Notes under the pieces: generated by a model
Databases searched by the model: none
What the model was told of the DNA's origin: nothing
What the model saw: only the letters and a program-made list of their open reading frames with translations
Part shown: in pieces, positions 1 through 7,537 of the stretch
Layout: each line of letters starts with the position of its first letter
How positions within the stretch are numbered: position 1 is the stretch's first letter
Program-made: the position numbers and the translations under genes
Assembly: GCA_035288405.1 (NCBI GenBank)
Contig: DATEAK010000348.1
Coordinates: 1-17,787, forward strand
Length of the DNA stretch: 17,787 nucleotides
Origin: JACPSX01 sp035288405 [NCBI: bacterium]
GTDB taxonomy: Bacteria; JACPSX01
Direction: 5' to 3'

Positions 1-334
1 CTACGACAAGAGCCACGGGCTCTCCCACATAGCGTACCTTATCGACCGCCATAGGATAGTCCTGGCCCTCAGTGGGAGGATGTTTGCCGGCAAAGTCGTA
101 CCAGGAGGTCAAAGGGTCCAGGTTCTTTTTGAGATCGGCCCCGGTGAAAACTGCCACGGCCCCCGGAACCTTCAGTGCCCCGGTGGTGTCGATGCTTTTA
201 ATCCGGGCGTGGGCATGCGGGCTTCTAAGGAAGGCCACATGCAGCATACCGGGGACCTCCAGATCGGCCATATATTGGCCTTTCCCTGTAAGGAGACGAC
301 GGTCTTCTCGGCGCTTTACTCGTTCTCCGATCAT
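1..334 (-). CDS. Xanthine dehydrogenase/CO dehydrogenase-type molybdenum hydroxylase large subunit, N-terminal part (runs off the left edge)
   Basis: The visible 111 codons read as the start of a CoxL/XdhA-family molybdopterin-binding subunit. It opens with MIGERVKRREDRRLLTGKG, followed by the family's hammerhead-domain pattern: a Y-M-A-D-L segment, RSPHAHARIKSID, a VPGAVAVFTGADL stretch, and near the edge DKVRYVGEPVALVV. Members pair with FAD and 2Fe-2S subunits and hydroxylate aldehydes, purines, heterocycles or CO in the cytoplasm. The catalytic loop lies outside the window, so CO dehydrogenase cannot be separated from other hydroxylases. The ATG at 334 has an AAGGAG ribosome site (345-350) 10 nt upstream. 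That site lies inside the last codons of the HyuA remnant, whose stop is only 4 nt from this ATG, which suggests former translational coupling. No frameshift is visible in this part. Confidence 0.88.
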   Translation of the reverse strand, partial: MIGERVKRREDRRLLTGKGQYMADLEVPGMLHVAFLRSPHAHARIKSIDTTGALKVPGAVAVFTGADLKKNLDPLTSWYDFAGKHPPTEGQDYPMAVDKVRYVGEPVALVV

Positions 335-338
335 GGCC

Positions 339-616
339 TTAAGACTCCTTCTCGATGAGGTAGTTTCGGAATGGAACCACTGTGCACACGAAATTGGGTG
401 GCACCACCACTGTGGTGAGTTTTTCCCCGATTACCGCAGGTCTTTTGACCCTATTGCCCGGGGAGAGCTTTGCGCCTTAGAAAACACCGGTTGAGGCTCC
501 GGCTTGTCCAGCTGCCGTGAAGACTTCACACGGTAGTGGATCCTCTCCAACTCCATCCCCGGCACCTTGAAGTCGGGCAAAAGTTCACAGCGCTGCTCAA
601 ACGATCGAGGACCCAA
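339..616 (-). pseudogene. C-terminal remnant of a HyuA-type hydantoinase/5-oxoprolinase, frameshifted
   Basis: Two overlapping minus-strand frames together recover the last ~90 residues of the HyuA family, which is usually near 680-700 aa. The upstream frame (616 to about 475) gives FEQRCELLPDF and ERIHYRVKSSRQLDKPEPQP, resembling the family's H-x-x-R-Y...E-x-x-x-x-R-V...K-P-x-L region. A shift near 470-480 then moves to the frame giving LSPGNRVKRPAVIGEKLTTV, then VVPPNFVCTVVPFRNYLIEK and TAA at 339-341. This matches the conserved C-terminal G-P-A-V-I-E-E...T-T-V-V-P-P-G-F motif. A stop codon directly precedes the first homologous codons, and AT-rich noncoding DNA begins just beyond, so the first 85% or so of the gene is absent. 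HyuA proteins normally act with HyuB in ATP-dependent ring opening or carboxylation; no HyuB is visible. Family assignment rests on recalled motifs. Confidence 0.62.
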
Positions 617-763
617 TTAAACTTAATTTTGTGTTTATAATTGTAGCTACTTACAATGGTTCGCTTATAGCACATTCCGGAGGAAGAAGCATTAAAAATT
701 AGCCCCAATCCGAAATAATCCTCTGTCCATTTTCGACGGCCAGCGGGTCCGCGCACACCCGCA

Positions 764-779
764 GGGCGGGTACCCGCCC
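764..779. repeat. Perfect 16-bp palindrome GGGCGGGTACCCGCCC
   Basis: The sequence equals its own reverse complement over 16 bases and sits in a GC-rich intergenic island. GC-rich hairpins of this look are often members of dispersed intergenic repeats, but only this copy is present in the window. No T-tract follows on either strand, so a Rho-independent terminator is unlikely. Confidence 0.5.
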
Positions 780-852
780 GGCCGTGCTCGTTCCACCCAT
801 CCCCCCGAGGGGATTGTCCCTTGGATGCATCCATTCACTCACGGGAATGACA

Positions 853-881
853 TTGTAGGATTCGCTTGGGTGTGATAAAAT
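853..881 (+). promoter_or_regulatory. Candidate sigma70-like promoter for the SBP gene at 923
   Basis: TTGTAG (853-858) and TAAAAT (876-881) are separated by exactly 17 bp. The -10 box matches TATAAT at 5 of 6 positions, while the -35 match is poor (3 of 6). The site lies in the A-rich stretch about 40 bp before the start codon, and the gene is the only plus-strand one, so it needs its own promoter. Consensus match only. Confidence 0.3.
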
Positions 882-922
882 AAAAAATGAATACGCAAAA
901 AATACGATAAGGGAGGTGCATT

Positions 923-1936
923 ATGGAGCGCCGTAAACTCTATTTGTCGACCCTCTTTATTCTCTCTTTGTCCTTAATTGTTCGCCTCTCGGCTGCCACA
1001 GCGGCGGAAAATTTGTCCAAATTGCGAGTTGGTTATCCTTCCCAGACGGGCAACCGTGCACCTCTTTGGACCGCTAAAGAGAAAGGATTCTTTAAGAAAT
1101 ACGGATTGGATGTGGATCTGTTGTTGATACGGAGCGGCACCATAACGACAACAACCCTTCTTTCCGGAGAGATCGACTTGGCGGCGAATAACCCACAGGG
1201 GCTTTTGTCGGCCATTCTGCAGGGAGGTGATCTAGTGATCGTGGGGAGTGCGGGAGACTCTATTCCTTTCAAGCTTCTGGTTCACCCCTCGATTACGAAG
1301 CCGGAAGATCTTAAAGGTAAGAAGATAGCAATCACCCGGCCGGGAGCTCTCATCGATACGATTGCCCGCAGTCTTTTGGAAAAGTTGGGGGTCAAGCCTG
1401 ACAAGGATGTGGTTTTGATTTCCGTCGGAGATTTAGCCACCCAGGATGCGGCCTTTGCAAGCGGATCAGTGGAAGGTACCGTGGAAACAGAGGATAATAT
1501 TCTGGCCGGATATCCCCAATTAAAGTATAACGTACTGGGTTCCGCTGCCGATCTAGGGATCAACTTTGTAGGACACCTATTTGCGGTCAGAAAAAGCTTT
1601 GCGAAGGAGCACCACTCGAAGCTGGTTGCTTTTCTTTCGGCCTATACCGAGGCCATGCACTACGCCAAAACCCGTCCAGAGCAGACAAAGGAGATTATGG
1701 GAAAATATCTAAAGACTCAAGATCAGAGGATTTTGGATATTAACTATAAAAACTATATCCTGGAAAATCCTCACCGTCTGGCTTCGCCTGATAGAAGCGA
1801 TATAGAGCCTGTTTTAGAGCAGATGTACAGGCGGGACCCGAAGCTAAAGAAAGTGGATGTCGGCGAGATTACGGACGGGCGGTTTGCTGCCGAGGTGGAA
1901 GCAAGCGGACTCCTCAAAACACTTTACGGGAACTGA
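923..1936 (+). CDS. ABC transporter substrate-binding protein, NMT1/SsuA-like (nitrate/sulfonate/taurine-type family)
   Basis: A 337-aa periplasmic binding protein of the NMT1/THI5-like superfamily. It starts with a signal peptide: basic MERRK, a hydrophobic core to about residue 22, and a likely cut near ATAA/EN. The mature start shows the family layout: LRVGYPSQTG, then APLWTAKEKGFFKKYGLDVD, a pocket-forming segment around LLSGEIDLAANNPQGLLSAI, and LVHPSITKPEDLKGKKIAIT, which is the usual domain-crossing D-L-K-G-K motif. Length is normal for the family (300-350 aa). A GGGAGGTG ribosome site at 911-918 precedes the ATG. It is the only plus-strand gene, convergent with ubiD, with no permease or ATPase beside it. 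The ligand cannot be told; lone members of this family are common in environmental genomes. Confidence 0.88.
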   Translation: MERRKLYLSTLFILSLSLIVRLSAATAAENLSKLRVGYPSQTGNRAPLWTAKEKGFFKKYGLDVDLLLIRSGTITTTTLLSGEIDLAANNPQGLLSAILQGGDLVIVGSAGDSIPFKLLVHPSITKPEDLKGKKIAITRPGALIDTIARSLLEKLGVKPDKDVVLISVGDLATQDAAFASGSVEGTVETEDNILAGYPQLKYNVLGSAADLGINFVGHLFAVRKSFAKEHHSKLVAFLSAYTEAMHYAKTRPEQTKEIMGKYLKTQDQRILDINYKNYILENPHRLASPDRSDIEPVLEQMYRRDPKLKKVDVGEITDGRFAAEVEASGLLKTLYGN

Positions 1937-2028
1937 GAGTCAAAGAGAGTATTGATGCTTCTTGGCCTCCGCTCGCACACCCGGCGCAGCATCCGGACAA
2001 CGGCCCGGAGGAAAGGGTCATAAGAGAA

Positions 2029-3621
2029 CTAGCATTTTATCCCTCTGCTGGCCAGTTTCTCCCCTGTCTGATAATATTCCCCGCGCACGGCCATCTGAGC
2101 CTCCTCGTCGTTCTCCGCAGTCCATTCCCCCAGCGAGTATCCATACCACGGTACCTTTGGAGTCAGCGGGGGCAGCCCGATCTCCTCCCAGATACTGCGG
2201 GCCTTCTCCATGTATTCCCTCGCAGGCAAGGACACCGGGGGATAGGCCCACTTCCGTGTAGCGTCAATCAGGATGCCAGAGGTCCCCGTGGGAAACGGGT
2301 AATGTCGCTCCTCCCTGGAAGCCCCCGGAGGAGCCGAGGACGGATCCAGAGCATACACCCTTCCCGGCACCACGCGCATGTCCCGATGGGGCTGCATCCG
2401 GTAGCAGATCGCCCAATTGACGCTCTCCGGATCATGCGGGTCGATATCCTTGTCCACGACCACAAAGATCTTCCCATGACCAGGATCGTACCCGGCCGCC
2501 GAGTTCAGAACCTGCCAGGCGTGACTGTTGTGGATCTTGTCCATCTGAACGACGACGTAGTTGTTGGAACCACAATAGTCGTGGCAGGCCACTTCCAGAA
2601 CCCCGGGAACGTTGCAGTTGTACTTGAGGTGCCTATAAAATACTGCCTCCAGCCCAATCCCCCGGATCGTGCTGCTCTCGCTCGGGGGGAACTGACTAAT
2701 GTAGGCGTGATAGATGGGATTGCGCCGGTGGGTGATGCATTTGATGTGGAATACGGGGCTCGGTATCCGCTCTCCCATGTAGCCCGTGAATTCGCCAAAG
2801 GGAGCCTCGGGTTCCAGGTAATCCGTGGGAATGATCCCTTCCAGGACGATCTCGGCTTCCGCCGGGACCTCCACGTCGATCGTCTCACACTTCACCAGGG
2901 GGATCGCTTTCCCTGCCATCCCACCGGCGATACTGAACTCGTCGATGCCGTATGGAATCTTGGTCACACTGCACAACCCCACCTGAGGTGGATAGCCCAG
3001 GACGATGGCCACCTCCAGAGGCTTCCCTTGGTCCTTGCACTTGCTCATGTGAATGCCCAGATGCTGGCTGCCGTGAACCAGAATCCCCAGCCGATCGCGG
3101 GCCTTGACCATGCCCCGGTAGGTACCCACATTGCGGATTCCCGTCTCAGGATCCTTGCTCACCATACAGGGCGCGGAGAGATAGGGCGCAGGATCGAAAC
3201 CCGGAAGGGAGACCGGGGTCGGGAAAAGGTCCATCCCTCCCCCTACTTCCCGTATGTCGGCCTCATGGTGGATCACCTCCTTGACGCTCCCTGTCTTGAC
3301 CAAAACCGGCTCAACAGGATGAAGTTGAGCTTGCTCCCAGACCTTGGAAATCTGGTCCATAGTGGTACCCATGGCGTGAGCGTAAATTTTCCGGGAGGCG
3401 CCCAGGATCCCCACGACGACGGGCATCTCATATTTTCTTCCCCTGGCATCCACCACGTTGTCAAACCAGAACGCCTTGCGCCGCTCCTTGGGCAACCCCC
3501 GAAACTGCCAGCGCACCAAAGGCATGAGCTCGGTATCTTTATTAATCTCGCGCTCGACGTGAATCATTTCCCCCTCGTCCTCTAACCGCTGGAGATACTC
3601 ACGCAGATCCCTGTACCCCAT
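2029..3621 (-). CDS. UbiD-family (prenylated-FMN) decarboxylase/carboxylase
   Basis: A 530-aa UbiD-family protein that decarboxylates, or reversibly carboxylates, aromatic or alpha,beta-unsaturated acids using prenylated FMN. The metal and cofactor residues known from UbiD/Fdc1 are present: N164 and R169 in RNVGTYRG, H187 in SQHLGIH, and E228 in GIDEFSIAGG. The catalytic E-x4-E pair is E272 and E277 in PEAPFGEFTGY. Length is at the long end of the normal 450-530 aa range. The ATG at 3621 is chosen because it follows AAAGGAGGTG by a few bases; an in-frame extension of 17 codons upstream has no such site. No UbiX flavin prenyltransferase is visible, so the cofactor must be made elsewhere. Upstream on the same strand is an LLM oxidoreductase. 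The gene looks intact; the substrate is unknown. Confidence 0.93.
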   Translation of the reverse strand: MGYRDLREYLQRLEDEGEMIHVEREINKDTELMPLVRWQFRGLPKERRKAFWFDNVVDARGRKYEMPVVVGILGASRKIYAHAMGTTMDQISKVWEQAQLHPVEPVLVKTGSVKEVIHHEADIREVGGGMDLFPTPVSLPGFDPAPYLSAPCMVSKDPETGIRNVGTYRGMVKARDRLGILVHGSQHLGIHMSKCKDQGKPLEVAIVLGYPPQVGLCSVTKIPYGIDEFSIAGGMAGKAIPLVKCETIDVEVPAEAEIVLEGIIPTDYLEPEAPFGEFTGYMGERIPSPVFHIKCITHRRNPIYHAYISQFPPSESSTIRGIGLEAVFYRHLKYNCNVPGVLEVACHDYCGSNNYVVVQMDKIHNSHAWQVLNSAAGYDPGHGKIFVVVDKDIDPHDPESVNWAICYRMQPHRDMRVVPGRVYALDPSSAPPGASREERHYPFPTGTSGILIDATRKWAYPPVSLPAREYMEKARSIWEEIGLPPLTPKVPWYGYSLGEWTAENDEEAQMAVRGEYYQTGEKLASRGIKC

Positions 3622-3733
3622 CGAACACCTCCTTTCTAAGCTTTGCCCCATCTCCTTCCCAATCCGCAGCATGAGAACGGAGTCGCCCCCAGAGTCGGCT
3701 ATGAAGCCAGAGAATGTGATTGTGCATCTCGTT

Positions 3734-3904
3734 TCAAGCCCTCTCGGAATTCTTCTTCATCGCTTCGACAATCAATGCATGGCGCTTTTGCACTTCCCTC
3801 TGGGCTTTCTTGCTCTCCGTACGGGGCATACATGTGCTGCAAGACAAGAGCAGATCACAGAACGAGCCAACAAGCATGACGGCCGGGCCATTTCCTGAAA
3901 CCAT
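3734..3904 (-). CDS. Possible small lipoprotein or secreted peptide, 56 aa, unrecognised
   Basis: This short frame lies between the LLM stop and the ubiD ribosome site. It has a hydrophobic stretch (AVMLVGSFCDLLLSC) that could serve as a signal peptide ending in an imperfect lipobox L-L-S-C, then a charged tail (ESKKAQREVQKRHALIVEAM). The predicted tail would be helical and basic. The ribosome site is weak, the N-terminus lacks the usual positive charges, and no family is recognised, so it may be chance coding in a roughly 300-bp spacer. Apart from this frame and the ubiD ribosome site I see nothing in 3622-3918. Confidence 0.22.
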   Translation of the reverse strand: MVSGNGPAVMLVGSFCDLLLSCSTCMPRTESKKAQREVQKRHALIVEAMKKNSERA

Positions 3905-3918
3905 CGCCAGCCTGCCGT

Positions 3919-4962
3919 TCACTTCAAAAGCGGCGCGACTTGAGCGTGGAATCGCCTCAACTGCTCGATGGGGTCGAGGGACGCGAACATAATGTAGACC
4001 CGCTTCAAGGCAGGCACCTTCTTGTCCCAGGACAACCATGGACTGATGCGCTCAGCGACCTGATCTGCGGGCCCAAAGCAGCCGCGCTGCTGCAGCAGCT
4101 CAAACGGCGGATTGCCTTGCACGAGGTAGAACCCTTTGCGCTCCCGGGTGGCGTAAAACCGTTTCGCTTCTTCCAGCGCTCTCTTCGGATCGTTGTCGAT
4201 GTTGATGGAAGCGTAGGAATTCGCCGAGATGTCGAACTTGTCGTCGGTAATGGTGCGCCCAAACTCTTTCTTGGCCAGCTCCTTAATCCGCACCATCCCT
4301 TCCGCAAGTATATCTCCATCCACACTGTCGAGGTCAGGGGCCCAGCCGTCGCAGTACTTGGCTATACGGCGAAGGATGCGTTGGCTCCACCCGCTTCTTA
4401 TCCCCGCCTCCTCATGCCAGCGCTTTTCCGGCCGCCAGAATCCTCCTCCCCACAGCAGCGGTGGGTGTGGCTTCTGGATTGGTTTTGGCTCCAGGCAATA
4501 GGTGTCGCGGGGAAACCCTTTCACGGTGTAATACTCTCCCTTAAAAACAACCTCGTCCTCCGTCCAGAGCTTTTTCAAGACTTCCAGCATTTCATCGGCG
4601 CGCTTGCCTCGATTCTCGAAGGGGACCCCTTGCATTTCGTATTCCGCCGGAACGAACCCCGTACCGATCCCAAAGATAAAACGCCCATTCGACACGTGAT
4701 CCAGGGTCACCACCCGCCTTGCCAGATCGACGGGCTGGCACAGGGGAATCTGGAACACTCCGGTGCCCAGCTTGATCCGGGAGGTTCGCGCCGCAATGGC
4801 GCAATGACTGTCCAGCGTGTCGAACGCATGCACATCTCTTGCTATGAAATGCGGCAGCCAGAAAGAGTCATAACCTAACTTCTCCACTTCCTCAGCAAAC
4901 GCGAGCTTCGTTGCCCAAGGAATCGTAGACCCCACAGAGAGCGCAAACCCAATATTCACCAT
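3919..4962 (-). CDS. LLM-class (luciferase-like) flavin-dependent oxidoreductase
   Basis: A 347-aa TIM-barrel enzyme of the bacterial luciferase-like family, which uses FMN or F420 to oxidise or reduce organic substrates. Diagnostic stretches are EEVEKLGYDSFWLPHF near residues 24-39, SRIKLGTGVFQIPLCQPVDL, then VVTLDHVSNGRFIFGIGTGF, the LKKLWTEDEVVFKGEYYTV block, EPKPIQKPHPPLLWGGG, and a C-terminal GPADQVAERI. These match the T-L-D-x-L-S-x-G-R and K-P-x-P-P-I motifs of the family. The ATG at 4962 is preferred over an upstream in-frame GTG because it follows GAGGAGGAG by about 8 nt. Downstream on the same strand is ubiD; upstream is a remnant whose first 35 residues closely resemble this protein's N-terminus. 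The electron donor (FMNH2 or F420H2) cannot be decided from sequence. Confidence 0.92.
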   Translation of the reverse strand: MVNIGFALSVGSTIPWATKLAFAEEVEKLGYDSFWLPHFIARDVHAFDTLDSHCAIAARTSRIKLGTGVFQIPLCQPVDLARRVVTLDHVSNGRFIFGIGTGFVPAEYEMQGVPFENRGKRADEMLEVLKKLWTEDEVVFKGEYYTVKGFPRDTYCLEPKPIQKPHPPLLWGGGFWRPEKRWHEEAGIRSGWSQRILRRIAKYCDGWAPDLDSVDGDILAEGMVRIKELAKKEFGRTITDDKFDISANSYASINIDNDPKRALEEAKRFYATRERKGFYLVQGNPPFELLQQRGCFGPADQVAERISPWLSWDKKVPALKRVYIMFASLDPIEQLRRFHAQVAPLLK

Positions 4963-5015
4963 GTCGATCTCCTCCTCAGCGGATTTGTAAACCACGAAAT
5001 CAGTCGTCTCAAGCT

Positions 5016-5305
5016 CTATTTCGGCCTCCAGAACTGGTCGACTTCCGGAATGATCTCAGTAAATTCGGGCGCGATTTTCCCTCCTTTTTCTATCATCCTC
5101 GACGATGAGCTTGACCGGTCTGCCGCCAACTTTCGATCCGCGCTGCTTGAAGTAGAATTCGATCCCATGTGATCCAGCAGGGACGCCACGAAGATTCGTA
5201 CCCAAGCCTCTCGGTCTTCTCGACGAACGCGAGCTTTATCGCCCAGGAAAGAGTAGACCCCAGCGCAAACTCGATGCCGATTTTCTCTATTCCTCCGCCC
5301 TCCAT
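5016..5305 (-). pseudogene. Chimeric remnant: LLM oxidoreductase N-terminus joined to LivK-type SBP fragments
   Basis: Three reading frames hold recognisable pieces in order. First, about 5290-5200 reads EKIGIEFALGSTLSWAIKLA then FVEKTERLGYESSW, closely resembling the start of the LLM gene just downstream (IGFALSVGSTIPWATKLAF...EKLGYDSFW). At the expected start the codon is ATA (isoleucine), with the nearest ATG four codons further up. Second, about 5175-5093 in another frame reads GIEFYFKQRGSKVGG then RPVKLIVEDD, the N-terminal signature of Leu/Ile/Val-type (LivK) binding proteins. Third, a further frame ends FTEIIPEVDQFWRPK and TAG at 5016, resembling the LivK C-terminus (Y-P-x-V-x-Q-F-W). 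A complete LLM plus a complete LivK would need about 2.2 kb; only 290 bp remain. Interpreted as residue of large internal deletions. The third piece is the least certain. Confidence 0.55.
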
Positions 5306-5711
5306 CGGAGCATGGGAAGTGGCGCAAGTCCAACGTTGTAGGATTGTTTCGGTCGACTATAGACTTTGTGTTTGCGAAGTCAATAATGCAAATTCATCAA
5401 AGCATATTGAAAGCAGACATGGGTGACAATTTCTAAACCACGAGGTGACGAACGAAGCAGGTTCCGCTCCCTGCATCTGCTACCTCCTTACGCCACTGTT
5501 CCTTGCGTAAATGAGTGGTTGCCCTGACCTCTACAAACCAAGTTCCGTCCCCCGCTGATCCCTTCAGCAATCCCATGTTGCTTCCGGCACAAACCAGAAC
5601 CGCGGCCGTCTTTCACAGTATCGCTGTTAAAGATGCAAATCCCTTAGGCCACCCACGCCTGTCCGGAATCCTTTTTCCACCCCAGTGTCTAACTCAACCA
5701 TTGCAATCGAT
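5306..5711. other. Intergenic region between the ABC permease and the LLM/LivK remnant
   Basis: About 400 bases. It contains one short open frame with a near-ideal ribosome site (5357-5476, listed separately). The remainder, 5477-5711, has short frames on both strands without ribosome sites or family resemblance, and no strong hairpin or T-tract terminator after the permease stop was seen. Probably decayed sequence, given the remnant beside it. Confidence 0.4.
5357..5476 (-). CDS. 39-codon ORF with a strong ribosome site, unrecognised
   Basis: ATG at 5476 is preceded, after 5 nt, by AAGGAGGT (5482-5489), as good a ribosome site as any in the window. The peptide starts MQGAEPASFVTSWFRNCHPC and ends at TAG in 5357-5359. 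It has three cysteines and a moderately hydrophobic middle, but no family is recognised. It may be a real small protein, or the initiation region of a larger gene whose body was deleted, consistent with the adjacent remnant. Confidence 0.25.
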   Translation of the reverse strand: MQGAEPASFVTSWFRNCHPCLLSICFDEFALLTSQTQSL

Positions 5712-7466
5712 TCACCCGGAGCGCAGACCGTAGACAAACTGGCCCGCCGTACGCAGAAGGAAGAGGACCCCCACGGCGGCTACTCCAAAGGTGATGACTC
5801 CGAGGGCAGCCGCTTCAGCCGGCTTATTGGCCGCCCACAAATTCCAGATTGCGGTGGAAATCACCATATTCCGGGGGCTTTGCAGAAACAAAGCCATCGT
5901 GACCTCACGGTAAGAGAGCAACGCCACCCAAAGCCCGCAGTAAAACAGGGCCGGGCTGAGAAGCGGGAGGATGACTTTGTGCAGGACGGTGAGCTTGCTG
6001 CCGCCGGAAGTTGTAACGGCGTCTTCCAGGTCCTGATGGATCTGGATGAGAGATCCATTGATCGTGCGGGTCCCGTAGCTGATGTACGTGACAATATGGG
6101 CAATGATGATCACCGCCAAGGTTCCATTCAACGGAACCACCCGGGCCAGGGAAAGCGCCACATAACTGATGGCAAAAGCAAAAGCAAGACTGGGCGTAGC
6201 GTGCGGGAGCATGGTGACCGTATCGAGAAAATACCGGCCGGGCAGGCGGCTTCGCAACACAATCCAGGAGATGATCGTGCTGAAGAACAACACCACCGCG
6301 GCCACCACGACCATCAGGACCACAGTGTTCAGCAAGGGTCTGCCGCTCAATACCCCAAGAGCCTGATGGTACCCGTCCAGGCTCAGTGCAGAGAGCGCCT
6401 TTGCAGAAGGGAGTTGGATGAAGGGGATCAGCGAAGTCCAGACGAGGACCAGGAAAGGCAAACCCAGGTTGAGCAAAAAGAAAAAGGAGAGAAAGCCGAC
6501 GGCAACCCACTTCCACCTTCCCAGATTCATAAGCTTCCGCCGGTATCCCTTCCCGGTCACGACCCCGTAGCGGTAACCTTTTCGTAAAAGCCGCTGGTAG
6601 AAAAAAAGTCCGATCAACATGGGCACCACAAGCAGGACGCCGTATACCCCGGCCAAGCCGTATTGAGGCACTCCTACGTCCGTGTTGACCGTAAAAAACA
6701 GCAGCGTGCTGAGCACCTGAATCCGGGCGGGCAGTCCCAACAAGGCCGGAATTTCGAAGATGGAGACTGCACTCATGAAATTATAGATCACAGCCGCCGC
6801 CAAGGCGGGCAGGATAAGAGGGCCCGTCACCCGCTTGAGAATTACGAACCAGCGGGCCCCGCAGACATCCGCGGACTCCTCGAGTTGAGGATCGATGGCG
6901 GTAAACGGCGCCGAGATCATGAAAAACATGACCGGCGCGAGCATGAGTCCCTGCACAAAAGCCATCCCCGGCAAGTTGTAAATGCTCAAGGGGCCTTCGC
7001 TGGCGGGCCACAGGATCCTCAGGAATTGATTGAGGAGACCGATCTTGGGGCTCAGCAGAAGTATCCAGGCGATCGCCCGCAAAAATCCGGGAATGGCTAC
7101 GCCGATGTACATGAGAGTCAGGAAAAGATTCTTGTAGGGAAGATCCGTCCTGTGAATGATCCAGGCCATGGGAACGGCAAAGAATAGATTCACCGCAACC
7201 GTGCCGGCACCCAGCAGAAGACTGTTGAGGCCCGCCCGATAAGTAAAAGAATCCCCCAAGGCCTCTCGGTAGTTACCCAGAGAAAGACGGCCGCCCAATT
7301 CCGGGAGCCCTTCCTGAAAGGTGGACAGTAAGACCACCGCCAGAAGCGCTAAGATCACAGCCGCAGCGAGGAAGCTCAAAAGATAGAGAAACGTTTCAGG
7401 GACCGATCCCAAGTCAAGCCGGTTGACCCGGGATCGACCGAACAGTCTTGCTTCTTTAACCGCCAT
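5712..7466 (-). CDS. ABC transporter permease, two-domain fused (iron/polyamine/phosphonate type, FbpB-like)
   Basis: A 584-aa inner-membrane permease made of two fused binding-protein-dependent transport domains, the usual size for this FbpB/AfuB-like group. Hydrophobic segments are evident from about residue 26 (LYLLSFLAAAVILALLAVV) and recur through both halves, with a basic linker near 293-320. Each half carries an EAA loop that would contact the ATPase: residues 196-222 (EESADVCGARWFVILK..., ending LILPA) and 480-506 (LEDAVTTSGGSKLTVLHK...). The ATG at 7466 follows GAGAGGAG. It lies 181 bp downstream of SBP A, its likely partner, with two small hairpins between. No nucleotide-binding subunit follows; the next downstream item is a decayed region. 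The family moves ferric iron, polyamines, thiamine or aminoethylphosphonate; the substrate here is unknown. Confidence 0.93.
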   Translation of the reverse strand: MAVKEARLFGRSRVNRLDLGSVPETFLYLLSFLAAAVILALLAVVLLSTFQEGLPELGGRLSLGNYREALGDSFTYRAGLNSLLLGAGTVAVNLFFAVPMAWIIHRTDLPYKNLFLTLMYIGVAIPGFLRAIAWILLLSPKIGLLNQFLRILWPASEGPLSIYNLPGMAFVQGLMLAPVMFFMISAPFTAIDPQLEESADVCGARWFVILKRVTGPLILPALAAAVIYNFMSAVSIFEIPALLGLPARIQVLSTLLFFTVNTDVGVPQYGLAGVYGVLLVVPMLIGLFFYQRLLRKGYRYGVVTGKGYRRKLMNLGRWKWVAVGFLSFFFLLNLGLPFLVLVWTSLIPFIQLPSAKALSALSLDGYHQALGVLSGRPLLNTVVLMVVVAAVVLFFSTIISWIVLRSRLPGRYFLDTVTMLPHATPSLAFAFAISYVALSLARVVPLNGTLAVIIIAHIVTYISYGTRTINGSLIQIHQDLEDAVTTSGGSKLTVLHKVILPLLSPALFYCGLWVALLSYREVTMALFLQSPRNMVISTAIWNLWAANKPAEAAALGVITFGVAAVGVLFLLRTAGQFVYGLRSG

Positions 7467-7537
7467 CCCATCTCCTCTCCGTCAACCGCTCCACACCCCC
7501 CGGTTCGGCTCTGCGCTTGAACCTGTGTGCGATTCTT

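Larger units (their letters stand above)
617..922. other. Intergenic region between the HyuA remnant and the plus-strand SBP gene
   Basis: About 300 bases with no convincing gene. The part next to the HyuA remnant (about 617-720) is AT-rich, the middle (730-800) is GC-rich with a perfect 16-bp palindrome, and the right end (840-910) is again A-rich before the SBP start. A 100-codon open frame across 526-834 on the minus strand is partly the wrong frame of the HyuA remnant and has no ribosome site or family resemblance, so it was not called. Confidence 0.5.

Noticed and set aside
526-834. 102-codon minus-strand open frame
   Set aside because: Overlaps the HyuA remnant in the wrong frame and runs through GC-rich noncoding DNA; no family resemblance or ribosome site.
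1992-2009. TCCGG/CCGGA inverted repeat between the convergent SBP and ubiD genes as a two-way terminator
   Set aside because: Five-bp stem, 8-nt loop and no T-tract on either side.
2302-3585. 427-codon open frame on the plus strand
   Set aside because: It lies fully antisense to the ubiD gene, whose product is unmistakable with intact catalytic residues; no ribosome site and His/Pro-rich, unfamiliar peptide.
3940-4878. 312-codon open frame on the plus strand
   Set aside because: Antisense to the LLM gene at 3919-4962, which has clear family motifs and a ribosome site.
5685-6587. 300-codon open frame on the plus strand
   Set aside because: Antisense shadow of the permease gene; the peptide is very rich in charged residues and Gln, as expected from the complement of hydrophobic membrane codons.
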